The notes below the pieces were generated by a model that was not told the origin of the DNA, ran no database searches, and saw only the letters and a program-made list of their open reading frames with translations. A DNA stretch of 64,000 bases, from NCBI RefSeq assembly GCF_003550065.1, contig NZ_QXDC01000003.1, positions 992,001 to 1,056,000 of the forward strand, given 5' to 3'. The position numbers and the translations under genes were made by a program. Numbering within the stretch: the first letter of the stretch is position 1; each line of letters starts with the position of its first letter. The DNA is from Hephaestia caeni. GTDB taxonomy: Bacteria > Pseudomonadota > Alphaproteobacteria > Sphingomonadales > Sphingomonadaceae. Positions 7,720-16,431 of the stretch are shown here, in pieces.

Positions 7720-8478
7720 CTATACGGGGCCGACGCTCAGCTCGGCCACGAAATCATATGCGTCGCCGCGATAATAAGAGCGCGTGAATTCGACCGTGCG
7801 GCCATCGGCCGCAAAGCCGCGCCGTTCGATCTCGAGCCCGGCCGAGGCGGCCGCGATCCCGAGCAATTCGGCCTGTTCGGGTGTGAACAGCACCGCGCGC
7901 AACCGCTGGAGCACGCGCACCGGGCGGTTGTCGCCGAGCGCCTTGTAGAGCGAATCGGCCACCATATCGCGCGATTCGAGCACGCGCGCGGGGATCGTCG
8001 CATGTTCGAGCGCCATCGATTGGGTGTCTGCATAGCGGATGCGGGTAAAGCGATAGACCGGGCTGCCAGGGCTCAATCCCAGCGCCATCGCTTCCTCGGG
8101 CGTCACGCTGCCTTCGGATCGCGACAGCCATTCGCTGCGCGGCGCGCGCCCGCGCGACAGCATGTCCTCGGTGAACGACGAGATGGTGGCGAAATTCTTC
8201 TCGACCCGCGTGGCGACGAAGGTGCCCGCGCCCTGCCGCCGCGTCAGCAACCGTGCGTCGACGAGGCCGTCGAGCGCCTTGCGCACGGTGACGCGCGAGA
8301 CCTTGTACGCCTCGGCGAGGTCGCGTTCGGGCGGCAGCGCTTCGTCAGGGCCGAGCACACGGCGCTCGATCGCGTCGCGCAACACGCGCTGAAGCTGGAG
8401 ATAGAGCGGCGCCGCGCTCTCCGCTTCCAGCCGTCCGATCCGTTCGACGATCATGTTCGATGCCCCCTGCACCAACAC
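7720..8478 (-). CDS. nagR: GntR/HutC-family transcriptional regulator of the nag locus
   Basis: 252 aa; an internal ATG at 8454 (MIVERIG) may be the true start. The N-terminal winged helix (about residues 25-90: LPPERDLAEAYKVSRVTVRKAL, LTRRQGAGTFVA) is followed by a UTRA effector domain (about 105-245: MALEHATIPARVL, VEFTRSYYRGDAYDF). This is the architecture of NagR/DasR-type repressors that sense GlcNAc-6-phosphate or glucosamine-6-phosphate. It is the promoter-proximal gene of the minus-strand nag operon and diverges from the TonB receptor; the matching inverted repeat lies at 8506-8552. That it controls both directions is inference. Confidence 0.85.
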   Translation of the reverse strand: MLVQGASNMIVERIGRLEAESAAPLYLQLQRVLRDAIERRVLGPDEALPPERDLAEAYKVSRVTVRKALDGLVDARLLTRRQGAGTFVATRVEKNFATISSFTEDMLSRGRAPRSEWLSRSEGSVTPEEAMALGLSPGSPVYRFTRIRYADTQSMALEHATIPARVLESRDMVADSLYKALGDNRPVRVLQRLRAVLFTPEQAELLGIAAASAGLEIERRGFAADGRTVEFTRSYYRGDAYDFVAELSVGPV

Positions 8479-8505
8479 ACCTTAGAGCGAGATATAATGC
8501 CTATT

Positions 8506-8552
8506 CAATACCAAAATGGAAAAAAAGTGCATTGGCATCATTTTTGGTATTG
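8506..8552. promoter_or_regulatory. candidate NagR operator pair in the nagR / TonB receptor divergent region
   Basis: CAATACCAAAA (8506-8516) is the exact inverse of TTTTGGTATTG (8542-8552), 25 bases apart in an unusually AT-rich 216-bp gap. AATACCA/TGGTATT-type half sites fit the kind of palindrome bound by GntR-type nag regulators. Two separate operator halves or one looped site are both possible. Confidence 0.5.
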
Positions 8553-8694
8553 CATTCGACGCCCGATTTGCGCCTTATGAGAGCGCAGAAGGCCAACCGG
8601 AGCCTATAACCGCCGAAATGGGCGGGCTCGCCGACAAGGTTGGTCGTATTTTGGTCCTGTCCATTGATGCGGGGCCGGAGAAGGGGGAGAGGAC

Positions 8695-11439
8695 ATGTTG
8701 CACACCTGCAGGATGATGTTCGCCGGCACCGTGAGCGCGCTTGCGCTCGGTATGGCCGCGCCAGCCTATGCGCAGGACACGACCGGCGCCGCGACCGCCG
8801 ATCAGGGCGAGGCGTCGAGCGAGATTGTCGTCACCGGCATCCGCGCCTCGTTGGAGGCCGCGCTCGACGCGAAGCGCAACGCCAACGCCATCGTCGATTC
8901 GGTCTCGGCGGAGGATGTCGGCAAATTTCCCAACACCAATGTCGCCGAGGCGCTGACGCTGGTGCCCGGCGTCACTGTCGATCGCCAGTTCGGCCAGGGT
9001 GAGAAAGTGTCGATCCTCGGCACCGATCCGGCGCTCAACCGGACGCTGCTCGACGGCCAGACGGTCGCGTCGGCGGATTGGTTCATCCTCGATTCGCCGG
9101 GACGCACCTTCAACTACGCCTTGCTCGCACCGCAGCTCGTCAACCGCGTCGACGTGTACAAATCGCCTGAGGCGCGGATCGACGAGGGCTCGATCGGCGG
9201 CACCGTCAACGTCGTCACGCGCAAGCCGCTCGATCTCGAACCGTTCACCGGCGCCGCGTCGCTCGGCTATCTCTACAACGACCGTTCGAAAAAGGGCGAC
9301 CTCCAGGGCTCGGCACTGCTGAGCTGGCACAATGAGGCGGGCACGATCGGGCTGCTGGCATCGTTCCAGCGCGCCAAGGATCGCCTGCGCCGCCACGGTC
9401 TCGAAAGCTACGGTACGATCACGGCCGATTTCTGGGACGGCATCAACGACGCCAAGGCCGGCTCGCGGCCGCAGGATGCCTATCCCGTTCCTACCGATCC
9501 CGCGGAGGCGAGGGTGTCCGGGTCGGGCAATTGCATCGATGCGTGCGCGGCGACGCTCGCCGGCAATCCCGGCGCGCGGTTCCCGAACGCGTTCGGCACC
9601 AGCTATTTCGAGCAGGGGCGCGAGCGATTGACCTATTCGGCAACCGCGCAATGGAAGCCGGTCAGCCAGCTTACGCTCACTGCCGACTGGCTCAGGGTCG
9701 ACGCCGATTACGATAATTTCAACCAGTCGCTTTATGCGTTTCCGGGCAATGTCTGGAACAGCTCCAACAAGCTGACCGGGCTCAATGTCGAAGACGGCAT
9801 CGTCACCAGCGCTAGCTTCACCAACGCCCTGTCGGTGTTCGACGCGCAATATCGTATCGCCTCGATGCATTCGCAGACCTGGCACGGCAAGGCCGAATGG
9901 GACGACGATCATTGGGGGCTCAATGTCGAGGCCGGCAGCTCGAAGGCCGACGGCGGCAGCAAGCACCAGGTGTTCCTCGAATTCCTCAACTGGTCCGATT
10001 ACACGGTCGATATCGGCGGGGCGCCCAAGGCCCCCGGCACGATCAGCTATCCGGGCGACGTGCTCGGCAATGCGGCCGCGTTCGCGACCGATCCGGGATG
10101 GAGCGGCAACCTCGTCGACAAGCCGACCAGCGACAAGGAACGCTACGCCCAGGCCGATCTGACGCTCAAGTTCGACGGCAGCCTCAAGAGCATCCAGTTC
10201 GGCTACAAATACCGCGATCACGAGACCAGCCAGACCTATGCGGGCGTCACCGTCGCGGGTGTCAGCGCGCCGGCCTCGCTGTTCGATCCCAGCGGCGCGG
10301 GCGGCAATTATCTGAGCGGCTTCGACGGCGTGAACGATCAGATGACGGGGCGATTCAAAATCGATGGCGGGGCGATGGTCGATTATGTCGAGGGCGGGGA
10401 TTGGCTCGCGCCCGGCGCCTCTTTCCCGGTGCCGTCGATGTTCGCCGCGGCCGAATTCACCGCGGGCAATTGGGACGTGACCGAGAAAATCCACGCCGCC
10501 TATGTCCAGGCCAATTTCGAATCGGGGCCGCTGCGTGGCAATGTCGGCGCGCGTTACGTCGATACCAAGAGCGCCAGCGCGGGCTTCGTCTGCAATCCGG
10601 GTGCGCCCTGCAATTCGGAGCCCGACTGGACCTGGCAGACGACGTCCAAACATTATTCGAACGTGCTGCCGAGCGTGAACGTCGCGATCAACCTGAAGCC
10701 CGATCTGATCTTCCGCTTTGCGGCGTCGCAGGTGATCGCGCGGCCCAATTATGCCGACATGACCAATTATTTCTGGCTGTCGGATCAGATCCTGACCGGC
10801 GGCGGCGGCAACCCCAACCTCGATCCCTACGAATCGAGCAATTACAACGCCTCGCTCGAATGGTATTTCGCGCCGCGCGCGATCCTCGCGGCGGAGGTCT
10901 TCTACAAGGATATCGGCAATTACATCCTCCAGAGCACGGCGCCTGAGGATTATTTCAATCAATCCAGGGGGATCGTCACCACCTACGATATCAGTCGCCC
11001 GTACAATGCGGGATCGGCCGATGTGAAGGGCTTCGCGATCGCCTATCAGCAAAGCCTGCCGATGGGGTTCGGCATACTCGCCAATTACACCTATTCGAAC
11101 GGCAACGGGAAGGATGGCGCCGATCTGCCGTTCAATTCGCGGCATCAGGCGAGCCTAAGCCCGTTCTTCGAAAGCGGCCCGGTGGCGATCCGCGGCACCT
11201 ATACGTGGCGGTCGAAATATTTCACCGGCATCGATCGCGGCGATCAGATGTACGTCCGCGACAGCGCCAATCTCGACGTCTCAGCGACCTATAATTTCAC
11301 GAAGAATCTGGGGCTGACGCTGTCGGGCATGAACCTCACCGACAGCCAGTATTACGCCTATGCCAATACCCCGCGGCTGCCGCGCGGCGTGTACAAGAGC
11401 GGGCGCAAGTTCCTCGCGACGGTCAATTTCAACTTCTGA
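8695..11439 (+). CDS. TonB-dependent outer-membrane receptor, probably for chitooligosaccharides
   Basis: 914 aa. Signal peptide to about residue 27 (ALALGMAAPAYAQ), then a TonB-box-like EIVVTGIRAS (about 43-52). The plug domain includes NTNVAEALTLVPGVTVDRQFG, the RIDEGSIGGTVNVVTRKPLD segment near residues 160-180 follows, and a 22-strand barrel ends in the terminal phenylalanine typical of outer-membrane proteins (FLATVNFNF). A purine-rich ribosome site (GGGGGAGAGG) precedes ATG 8695; ATG at residue 7 or 8 is an alternative. The long-form receptor class (about 900 aa) is the one sphingomonads and xanthomonads use for oligosaccharides. Position between nagR and the hexosaminidase gene implies uptake of chitin fragments; this substrate is inferred from context. 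Confidence 0.9.
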   Translation: MLHTCRMMFAGTVSALALGMAAPAYAQDTTGAATADQGEASSEIVVTGIRASLEAALDAKRNANAIVDSVSAEDVGKFPNTNVAEALTLVPGVTVDRQFGQGEKVSILGTDPALNRTLLDGQTVASADWFILDSPGRTFNYALLAPQLVNRVDVYKSPEARIDEGSIGGTVNVVTRKPLDLEPFTGAASLGYLYNDRSKKGDLQGSALLSWHNEAGTIGLLASFQRAKDRLRRHGLESYGTITADFWDGINDAKAGSRPQDAYPVPTDPAEARVSGSGNCIDACAATLAGNPGARFPNAFGTSYFEQGRERLTYSATAQWKPVSQLTLTADWLRVDADYDNFNQSLYAFPGNVWNSSNKLTGLNVEDGIVTSASFTNALSVFDAQYRIASMHSQTWHGKAEWDDDHWGLNVEAGSSKADGGSKHQVFLEFLNWSDYTVDIGGAPKAPGTISYPGDVLGNAAAFATDPGWSGNLVDKPTSDKERYAQADLTLKFDGSLKSIQFGYKYRDHETSQTYAGVTVAGVSAPASLFDPSGAGGNYLSGFDGVNDQMTGRFKIDGGAMVDYVEGGDWLAPGASFPVPSMFAAAEFTAGNWDVTEKIHAAYVQANFESGPLRGNVGARYVDTKSASAGFVCNPGAPCNSEPDWTWQTTSKHYSNVLPSVNVAINLKPDLIFRFAASQVIARPNYADMTNYFWLSDQILTGGGGNPNLDPYESSNYNASLEWYFAPRAILAAEVFYKDIGNYILQSTAPEDYFNQSRGIVTTYDISRPYNAGSADVKGFAIAYQQSLPMGFGILANYTYSNGNGKDGADLPFNSRHQASLSPFFESGPVAIRGTYTWRSKYFTGIDRGDQMYVRDSANLDVSATYNFTKNLGLTLSGMNLTDSQYYAYANTPRLPRGVYKSGRKFLATVNFNF

Positions 11440-11444
11440 TCATG

Positions 11445-11476
11445 CGGGCGGCGGCGAGTCTTGACGCCGCCGCCCG
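11445..11476 (+). terminator. strong 12-bp GC hairpin after the TonB receptor
   Basis: CGGGCGGCGGCG (11445-11456) pairs perfectly with CGCCGCCGCCCG (11465-11476) around an 8-base loop, starting 5 bases after the receptor stop codon. Only TCGTTT follows, so termination may be partial and serve to lower expression of the downstream hexosaminidase gene. Confidence 0.55.
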
Positions 11477-11597
11477 TCGTTTCCGGCGATCGGCACCTGA
11501 ACTATCGTCACCGTCGCCAAGCGATCCGCGGGATTGGCGGCGCACGGCCTTTTCGCGATATGTCGTCGATCGCACGCCGCTCGAAAGGGTTTTGCAC

Positions 11598-13844
11598 ATG
11601 CGTACCATCGTGGCCGCCGCCGTCCTGTCGCTGGCGATACCCGCGGTCGCCCACGCGCAATCGACGCTGCCGCTGCTGCCCAGCCCCGCAAGCGCGATCG
11701 AACACAGCGGCAGCTTTGCGGTGGCAGATGCCGGCATCGCCGTCGTCGATGAGGGGGCGCTGGCGGCAGCGGGGCGATTGCGCTCGCTGCTCGAGCGCAC
11801 CGGCGGGCCGGACCTGTCGCTCACGGCGCGCGGACGCATCCGCTTCGAGCGCGATCCGAAGATCGCGGGCGCGGAAAGCTATCGGCTGGTGGTGACGCCG
11901 GCGGGCGCGACCGTTTCCGCCGCGAGCGACGCGGGGCTCTATTACGGTGCCGAAAGCCTGTGGCAGCTCATCGCCGCGAGCACGGACGGCCGCATCCCCG
12001 CGGTCACGATCGACGATGCGCCCGCCTTCGCCTGGCGTGGGGTGATGCTCGATTCGTCGCGCCATTTCCAGCCGGTCGAGTATGTGAAGCAGCTCATCGA
12101 CCGCATGGCGCTCGCCAAGCTCAACACGTTCCATTGGCACCTCACCGACGACCAGGGCTGGCGGATCGAGATCGACCGATACCCGAAGCTCACCAGCGTC
12201 GGCGCGTGGCGGCAGCCCGCGGGCGCGGCTGGCGTCGACGCCAATGGCAAGCCCGTGCGCTATGGCGGCTTCTACACCAAGGCCGAGATCCGCGACGTCG
12301 TCGCTTATGCGGCCACGCGTCACATCACGATCGTGCCCGAAATCGAGATGCCGGGCCACGCGACCGCCGCGATCGCCGCCTATCCCGAGCTCGCCTCGAC
12401 CCCCAATCCGCCCACCGCGCCGACCCACGATTGGGGCATCCTCCCCAACCTCTTCAACCCCGACGAGCCGACCTTCACCTTCCTCGAAAACGTGCTCGAC
12501 GAGGTGATGGCGCTGTTCCCGGGCCGCTACATCCATGTCGGCGGCGATGAGGCGATGAAGGATCAATGGAAGGCGAATCCGGCGATCCAGGCCAAGATCA
12601 AGGCGCTGGGATTAAAGGACGAAAACGCGCTCCAGGGCTGGTTCACGGCGCGGATCGGCGCCTATCTCGAAAAGCACGGCCGCAAGCTGATCGGCTGGGA
12701 CGAGATCCTTGAAGGCCAGGTGCCTGCCGACGCGACGGTGATGTCGTGGCGCGGCATCGACGGCGCGATCACCGCGGCCAAGGCGGGCCACGACACCGTG
12801 CTCTCGCCCGCGCCGACGCTCTATTTCAATTACCGGTCGAGCACCTCGCCCGACGAACCCGGCGCGCAGGGAACGCTTGTCGATTGGCGCACGCTCTACG
12901 CCTTCGATCCGGCCCCTGCCGAGCTCACACCGGCCGAGCGCAGGCACATCATCGGCCTCCAGGGCAACCTCTGGACCGAGCATCTGAGCACCACCGCCGC
13001 CGCCGATCGCATGCTCTGGCCGCGCGCCGCGATCCTGGCGGACATGGCCTGGTCCAGGGCGCCGCGCGATTGGAACGGGCTGTCGGATCGGCTGGTCGCC
13101 GCCTTCGGCCGCTGGCACGAACTGGGCTGGGCCTACGATGCCACGCCGCTCGTCCCGCTCGCCACTTTCACCGGCCGCGACGGCAGGATCGACGTAACGC
13201 TGAATCAGCCCGCGGGAATGGGCACGATCCGGGTCACCACGGACGGCAGCGCGCCGACGCCCGCTTCCCCCGCCTACGCTGCGCCGTTGACGCTCGCCTC
13301 GGACACGATCTTGCGCGCGCAGTCCTTTCTCGGCGAGGCCGCGCTTGGCGATGCCGTGCGCTGGACGGTATCGCCCGCGCTGTTGCGCACCCGCGGCGCT
13401 ACCGAAATGGAGCTGTGCAGCAACGCGATTCCCTTGCGGCTGGAGGATGACGGGCCGACCGACGGCGTCCGCCGCGTCCACTGGGTCGATATCATGAAGC
13501 CGTGCTGGATCTGGAAAGACGCCCCGCTCGACGGGGCAACGCGGATCACCGCCGAGGTCGGGCAGATGCCGTTCAACTTCGCGATCGGCGACGACGTGAA
13601 GCACATCACGCACGAAGACCCGGCGACCCCGGCGGGCGAACTCAAGGTGCGGCGCGATAGCTGCGACGGCCCGGTGATCGCCACCGTCCCGCTCGCCGCC
13701 GCGCTCGACAACAGCGGCGTCACCACGGTCTCGGGCGCGCTCGCACCGCAGCGTGGGACGCATAACCTTTGCCTCACCTTCGCGCAGCACGGGATCGATC
13801 CCTATTGGGTGCTCGACCGGCTGACGCTGGAGGCGGGGCAATAG
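11598..13844 (+). CDS. family 20 beta-N-acetylhexosaminidase, secreted
   Basis: 748 aa from ATG 11598 (GAAAGGG eight bases upstream). Signal peptide of about 20 residues (MRTIVAAAVLSLAIPAVAHA), an N-terminal GH20b domain, then the GH20 barrel: AFAWRGVMLDSSRHF, KLNTFHWHLTDDQGWRIE, IVPEIEMPGHATA, and HVGGDEA with the catalytic Asp317-Glu318 pair. After about residue 515 there is a chitobiase C-terminal domain (GTIRVTTDGSAPT) and a further roughly 150-residue domain that may bind carbohydrate. It releases GlcNAc from chitobiose or other N-acetylhexosamine ends in the periplasm. The frame is open upstream to 11442, but the signal peptide fixes the start. Located between the receptor and the PTS genes. 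Confidence 0.93.
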   Translation: MRTIVAAAVLSLAIPAVAHAQSTLPLLPSPASAIEHSGSFAVADAGIAVVDEGALAAAGRLRSLLERTGGPDLSLTARGRIRFERDPKIAGAESYRLVVTPAGATVSAASDAGLYYGAESLWQLIAASTDGRIPAVTIDDAPAFAWRGVMLDSSRHFQPVEYVKQLIDRMALAKLNTFHWHLTDDQGWRIEIDRYPKLTSVGAWRQPAGAAGVDANGKPVRYGGFYTKAEIRDVVAYAATRHITIVPEIEMPGHATAAIAAYPELASTPNPPTAPTHDWGILPNLFNPDEPTFTFLENVLDEVMALFPGRYIHVGGDEAMKDQWKANPAIQAKIKALGLKDENALQGWFTARIGAYLEKHGRKLIGWDEILEGQVPADATVMSWRGIDGAITAAKAGHDTVLSPAPTLYFNYRSSTSPDEPGAQGTLVDWRTLYAFDPAPAELTPAERRHIIGLQGNLWTEHLSTTAAADRMLWPRAAILADMAWSRAPRDWNGLSDRLVAAFGRWHELGWAYDATPLVPLATFTGRDGRIDVTLNQPAGMGTIRVTTDGSAPTPASPAYAAPLTLASDTILRAQSFLGEAALGDAVRWTVSPALLRTRGATEMELCSNAIPLRLEDDGPTDGVRRVHWVDIMKPCWIWKDAPLDGATRITAEVGQMPFNFAIGDDVKHITHEDPATPAGELKVRRDSCDGPVIATVPLAAALDNSGVTTVSGALAPQRGTHNLCLTFAQHGIDPYWVLDRLTLEAGQ

Positions 13845-13874
13845 TGTCGGCCGCGTCGGCAGCCACACCCGCTT

Positions 13875-13937
13875 CCCCGGCGAAGGCCGGGGTCCAGTAT
13901 CGGGCCGGCCGTAACTGGACCCCGGCCTTCGCCGGGG
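13875..13937. repeat. dispersed palindrome (CCCCGGCGAAGGCCGGGG family)
   Basis: Perfect 24-bp arms 13875-13898 and 13914-13937 around a 15-base loop, lying in the 130-bp gap between the hexosaminidase and the PTS fusion gene. Its arm sequence recurs as a fragment at 21486-21504 inside the Sua5 gene. It could act as a transcription attenuator between the two genes. Confidence 0.8.
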
Positions 13938-13974
13938 AGGTAGAAATGGACGGATTCAGCGCGAGCGCCACACG

Positions 13975-16431
13975 ATGATCATCATCGCGGGCCCGCTTGC
14001 CGGCTGGGTGACGCCGCTCGACGAGGTTCCCGATCCGGTGTTCGCCGATCGCATGCTGGGGGACGGCGTTGCGATCGACCCGACGGACGGCCGACTGGTG
14101 GCGCCCGGCGACGGCACGATCGAGAGCGTCCACCCCGCCGGCCACGCCGTGACGATCGCGCTCGATGCCGGGCCGGTGCTGCTGCTCCATGTCGGGCTCG
14201 ACACCGTCGCGCTCGATGGTGAGGGGTTCACGCCCGGCGTGAAGGCGGGTGACCGGGTGGCGACGGGCGATCTGCTCGTCACGATCGATCTCGACGCGGT
14301 GGGGCGGCGCGCGCGCAGCCTGGTGACGCCGGTCGTGGTCACCAACGGCGACGCATTCGCGATCGAGGAACCGGCCGCACCGGGAGTGATCGCGGCGGGC
14401 GCGCCCTTGTTCGTGCTGCGCCCGACCGGGGCGGCGGCGGTGCCGGCGGTAGCAAAGGCGATGCCCGAGGCCGAGCGCACGCTCGCGCTGCCGCTTGCGC
14501 ACGGGCTTCACGCGCGGCCGGCGGCGCGGATCGCGGCGCTCGCCGCCGAAACCGGTGCTGCCGACCTCGTGACTGCCGACGGCCGCACTGCGTCGGCGAA
14601 GAGTGCGGTGGCGATGCTCGCGCTCGCGCTTCGCCACGGCGACATGGTGACGGTGCGCGGCGATACGGCGGCGGTCTCCGCGATCGCCGAACTGCTCGAA
14701 ACGGGCATGGGCGAGCATCGCGCCGTGGCCGCGCCGATGCCGGCAGCGCCGGTCACGCTGCCTGACCGATTGACCGGGATCGCCGCGGTGCCCGGTCTCG
14801 CGATCGGCCCCGCCTTCCGGTTACGGACGACCGCGATCGCGGTGCGCGAGGAAGGGCAAAGCCCCGCGCTCGAACGCCAGGCGCTCGGCGCGGCGCGCTT
14901 CAAGGTGCGCAAGGCGCTCGAGGAAGTGGCGCGGCGGGCGGGGGACGGTGCCGGGATCGCGGCCGCGCATCTCGCCTTCCTCGACGATCCCGAAGTGTCG
15001 GCCGCGGCCGAGCGGACGATCGACGCGGGCAAGAGCGCGGGCTTCGCGTGGCGCGCGGCGATCGAGGGTTTCGTGGCGCCGCTTCTGGCGAGCGCCGACC
15101 GGCGCTTCGCCGAGCGGATCGACGATCTGCGCGACCTCGAACATCGCGTGCTCGCCGCGCTCGACGGCGGCGCCGCCGCCGCGCCCGCCTTGCCCGAGGC
15201 GGCGATCCTCGTCGCCGACGATCTGCTGCCGTCGCAATTGATGGCGCTCGACACGCGGCCGGCGGGAATCGCGCTGGCGCGGGGCGGGGCGACCTCGCAC
15301 GTCGCGATCATCGCTGCGGGGATGGGGGTGCCGATGACGATCGGGCTCGGCCCCGCGCTCGGGCTGGTGGAAGACGGCACCGACCTGATTCTCGCCGACG
15401 GCGCGCTCACGATCGCACCGTCTGCGGCCGTGATGGCGGCGACGCGCGCCGATGCCGACGCGCGCGCCGTCCGGCGCAAGGCAGCCGAAGCACGCGCGCA
15501 CGAGCCCGCCGTGACCACCGACGGCATCGCGATCGAGGTCGTCGCCAACCTCGGCTCGGCGGCCGACGCGCGCGCGGCGGTGGCGGCGGGTGCCGAAGGG
15601 TGTGGCCTCCTGCGTACCGAATTCCTGTTTCTCGATCGCGCGCAGCCGCCCGGCGAGGCCGAACAGCGCGCCGCCTATCAGGCCATCGCCGACGCGCTCG
15701 GCCCGCGCCCGCTGATCGTGCGCACGCTCGATATCGGCGCCGACAAGCCAGCGCCCTGGCTCGCGCTCGCGGCCGAGGAAAACCCGGCGCTCGGGTTGCG
15801 CGGCATCCGGCTCCAGCTTGCGCGCCGCGATCTGCTGGAGACGCAATTGCGCGCGCTGCTCGGGGTGCGCACCGAGGGCGCGCTCAGCATCATGCTGCCG
15901 ATGGTGGCCGACAGGGCAGAGCTTAGCGCGGTGCGCGCGCTGCTGGTGCGGCTCGCGGACGACGCCGGGGTCGCGCTGCCCGCGCTCGGCATCATGGTGG
16001 AAACCCCCGCTGCCGCGCTCACCGCCGCGAGCCTTGCCGAAGACGCCGCCTTCTTCTCGATCGGCAGCAACGACCTCAGCCAATATGCGCTGGCGCGCGA
16101 TCGCACCAATCCGGCCGTCGCCGCGGGGCTCGATGGGCTCCATCCCGCCGTGCTGAGGTTGATCGACGAGACGGTGCGTGGCGGCGCGATCCACGGCCGC
16201 TGGACGGGCGTGTGCGGCGGGCTGGCGAGCGTGCCCGAGGCGGTGCCGGTGCTGCTCGGGCTCGGCGTCACCGAATTGTCGGTGCCGCCCGCCGCCGTGG
16301 CCGAGATCAAGGCGCTGGTGCGCGGGCTCGATATGGGGCGGTGCCGCGGCGCCGCGCGCGCCGCACTGATCGCGCCCGATGCCGATACGGTGCGCGCGCT
16401 CAGCCGGCCGCTGATGGAGGATGCCGCATGA
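13975..16431 (+). CDS. PTS EIIA(Glc-type)-HPr-Enzyme I fusion protein
   Basis: 818 aa from ATG 13975 with three phosphotransfer modules in one chain. Residues 1-150 are a Crr-like EIIA (LVAPGDGTIE, LLLHVGLDTVAL; active His72). Residues 168-255 are HPr (PLAHGLHARPAAR; active His179). From about 260 follows Enzyme I, with the phosphohistidine in RGGATSHVAIIAAG (His442) and the PEP-binding TIM barrel (LLRTEFLFLDR, IVRTLDIGADKP, GIMVETPAA, SIGSNDLSQYALARDR). It draws phosphate from PEP and passes it to NagE, whose own IIA is missing. Stop and nagE start overlap (ATGA). Family knowledge: FPr-type or NagF fusions are typical of GlcNAc PTS loci in alpha- and gammaproteobacteria. Confidence 0.93.
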   Translation: MIIIAGPLAGWVTPLDEVPDPVFADRMLGDGVAIDPTDGRLVAPGDGTIESVHPAGHAVTIALDAGPVLLLHVGLDTVALDGEGFTPGVKAGDRVATGDLLVTIDLDAVGRRARSLVTPVVVTNGDAFAIEEPAAPGVIAAGAPLFVLRPTGAAAVPAVAKAMPEAERTLALPLAHGLHARPAARIAALAAETGAADLVTADGRTASAKSAVAMLALALRHGDMVTVRGDTAAVSAIAELLETGMGEHRAVAAPMPAAPVTLPDRLTGIAAVPGLAIGPAFRLRTTAIAVREEGQSPALERQALGAARFKVRKALEEVARRAGDGAGIAAAHLAFLDDPEVSAAAERTIDAGKSAGFAWRAAIEGFVAPLLASADRRFAERIDDLRDLEHRVLAALDGGAAAAPALPEAAILVADDLLPSQLMALDTRPAGIALARGGATSHVAIIAAGMGVPMTIGLGPALGLVEDGTDLILADGALTIAPSAAVMAATRADADARAVRRKAAEARAHEPAVTTDGIAIEVVANLGSAADARAAVAAGAEGCGLLRTEFLFLDRAQPPGEAEQRAAYQAIADALGPRPLIVRTLDIGADKPAPWLALAAEENPALGLRGIRLQLARRDLLETQLRALLGVRTEGALSIMLPMVADRAELSAVRALLVRLADDAGVALPALGIMVETPAAALTAASLAEDAAFFSIGSNDLSQYALARDRTNPAVAAGLDGLHPAVLRLIDETVRGGAIHGRWTGVCGGLASVPEAVPVLLGLGVTELSVPPAAVAEIKALVRGLDMGRCRGAARAALIAPDADTVRALSRPLMEDAA

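Noticed and set aside
8575..11145. Open frame of 856 codons antisense to the TonB receptor
   Set aside because: Its translation is arginine- and isoleucine-rich without family motifs; the plus strand encodes a complete receptor. Long antisense frames are expected in GC-rich DNA with strong third-position bias.
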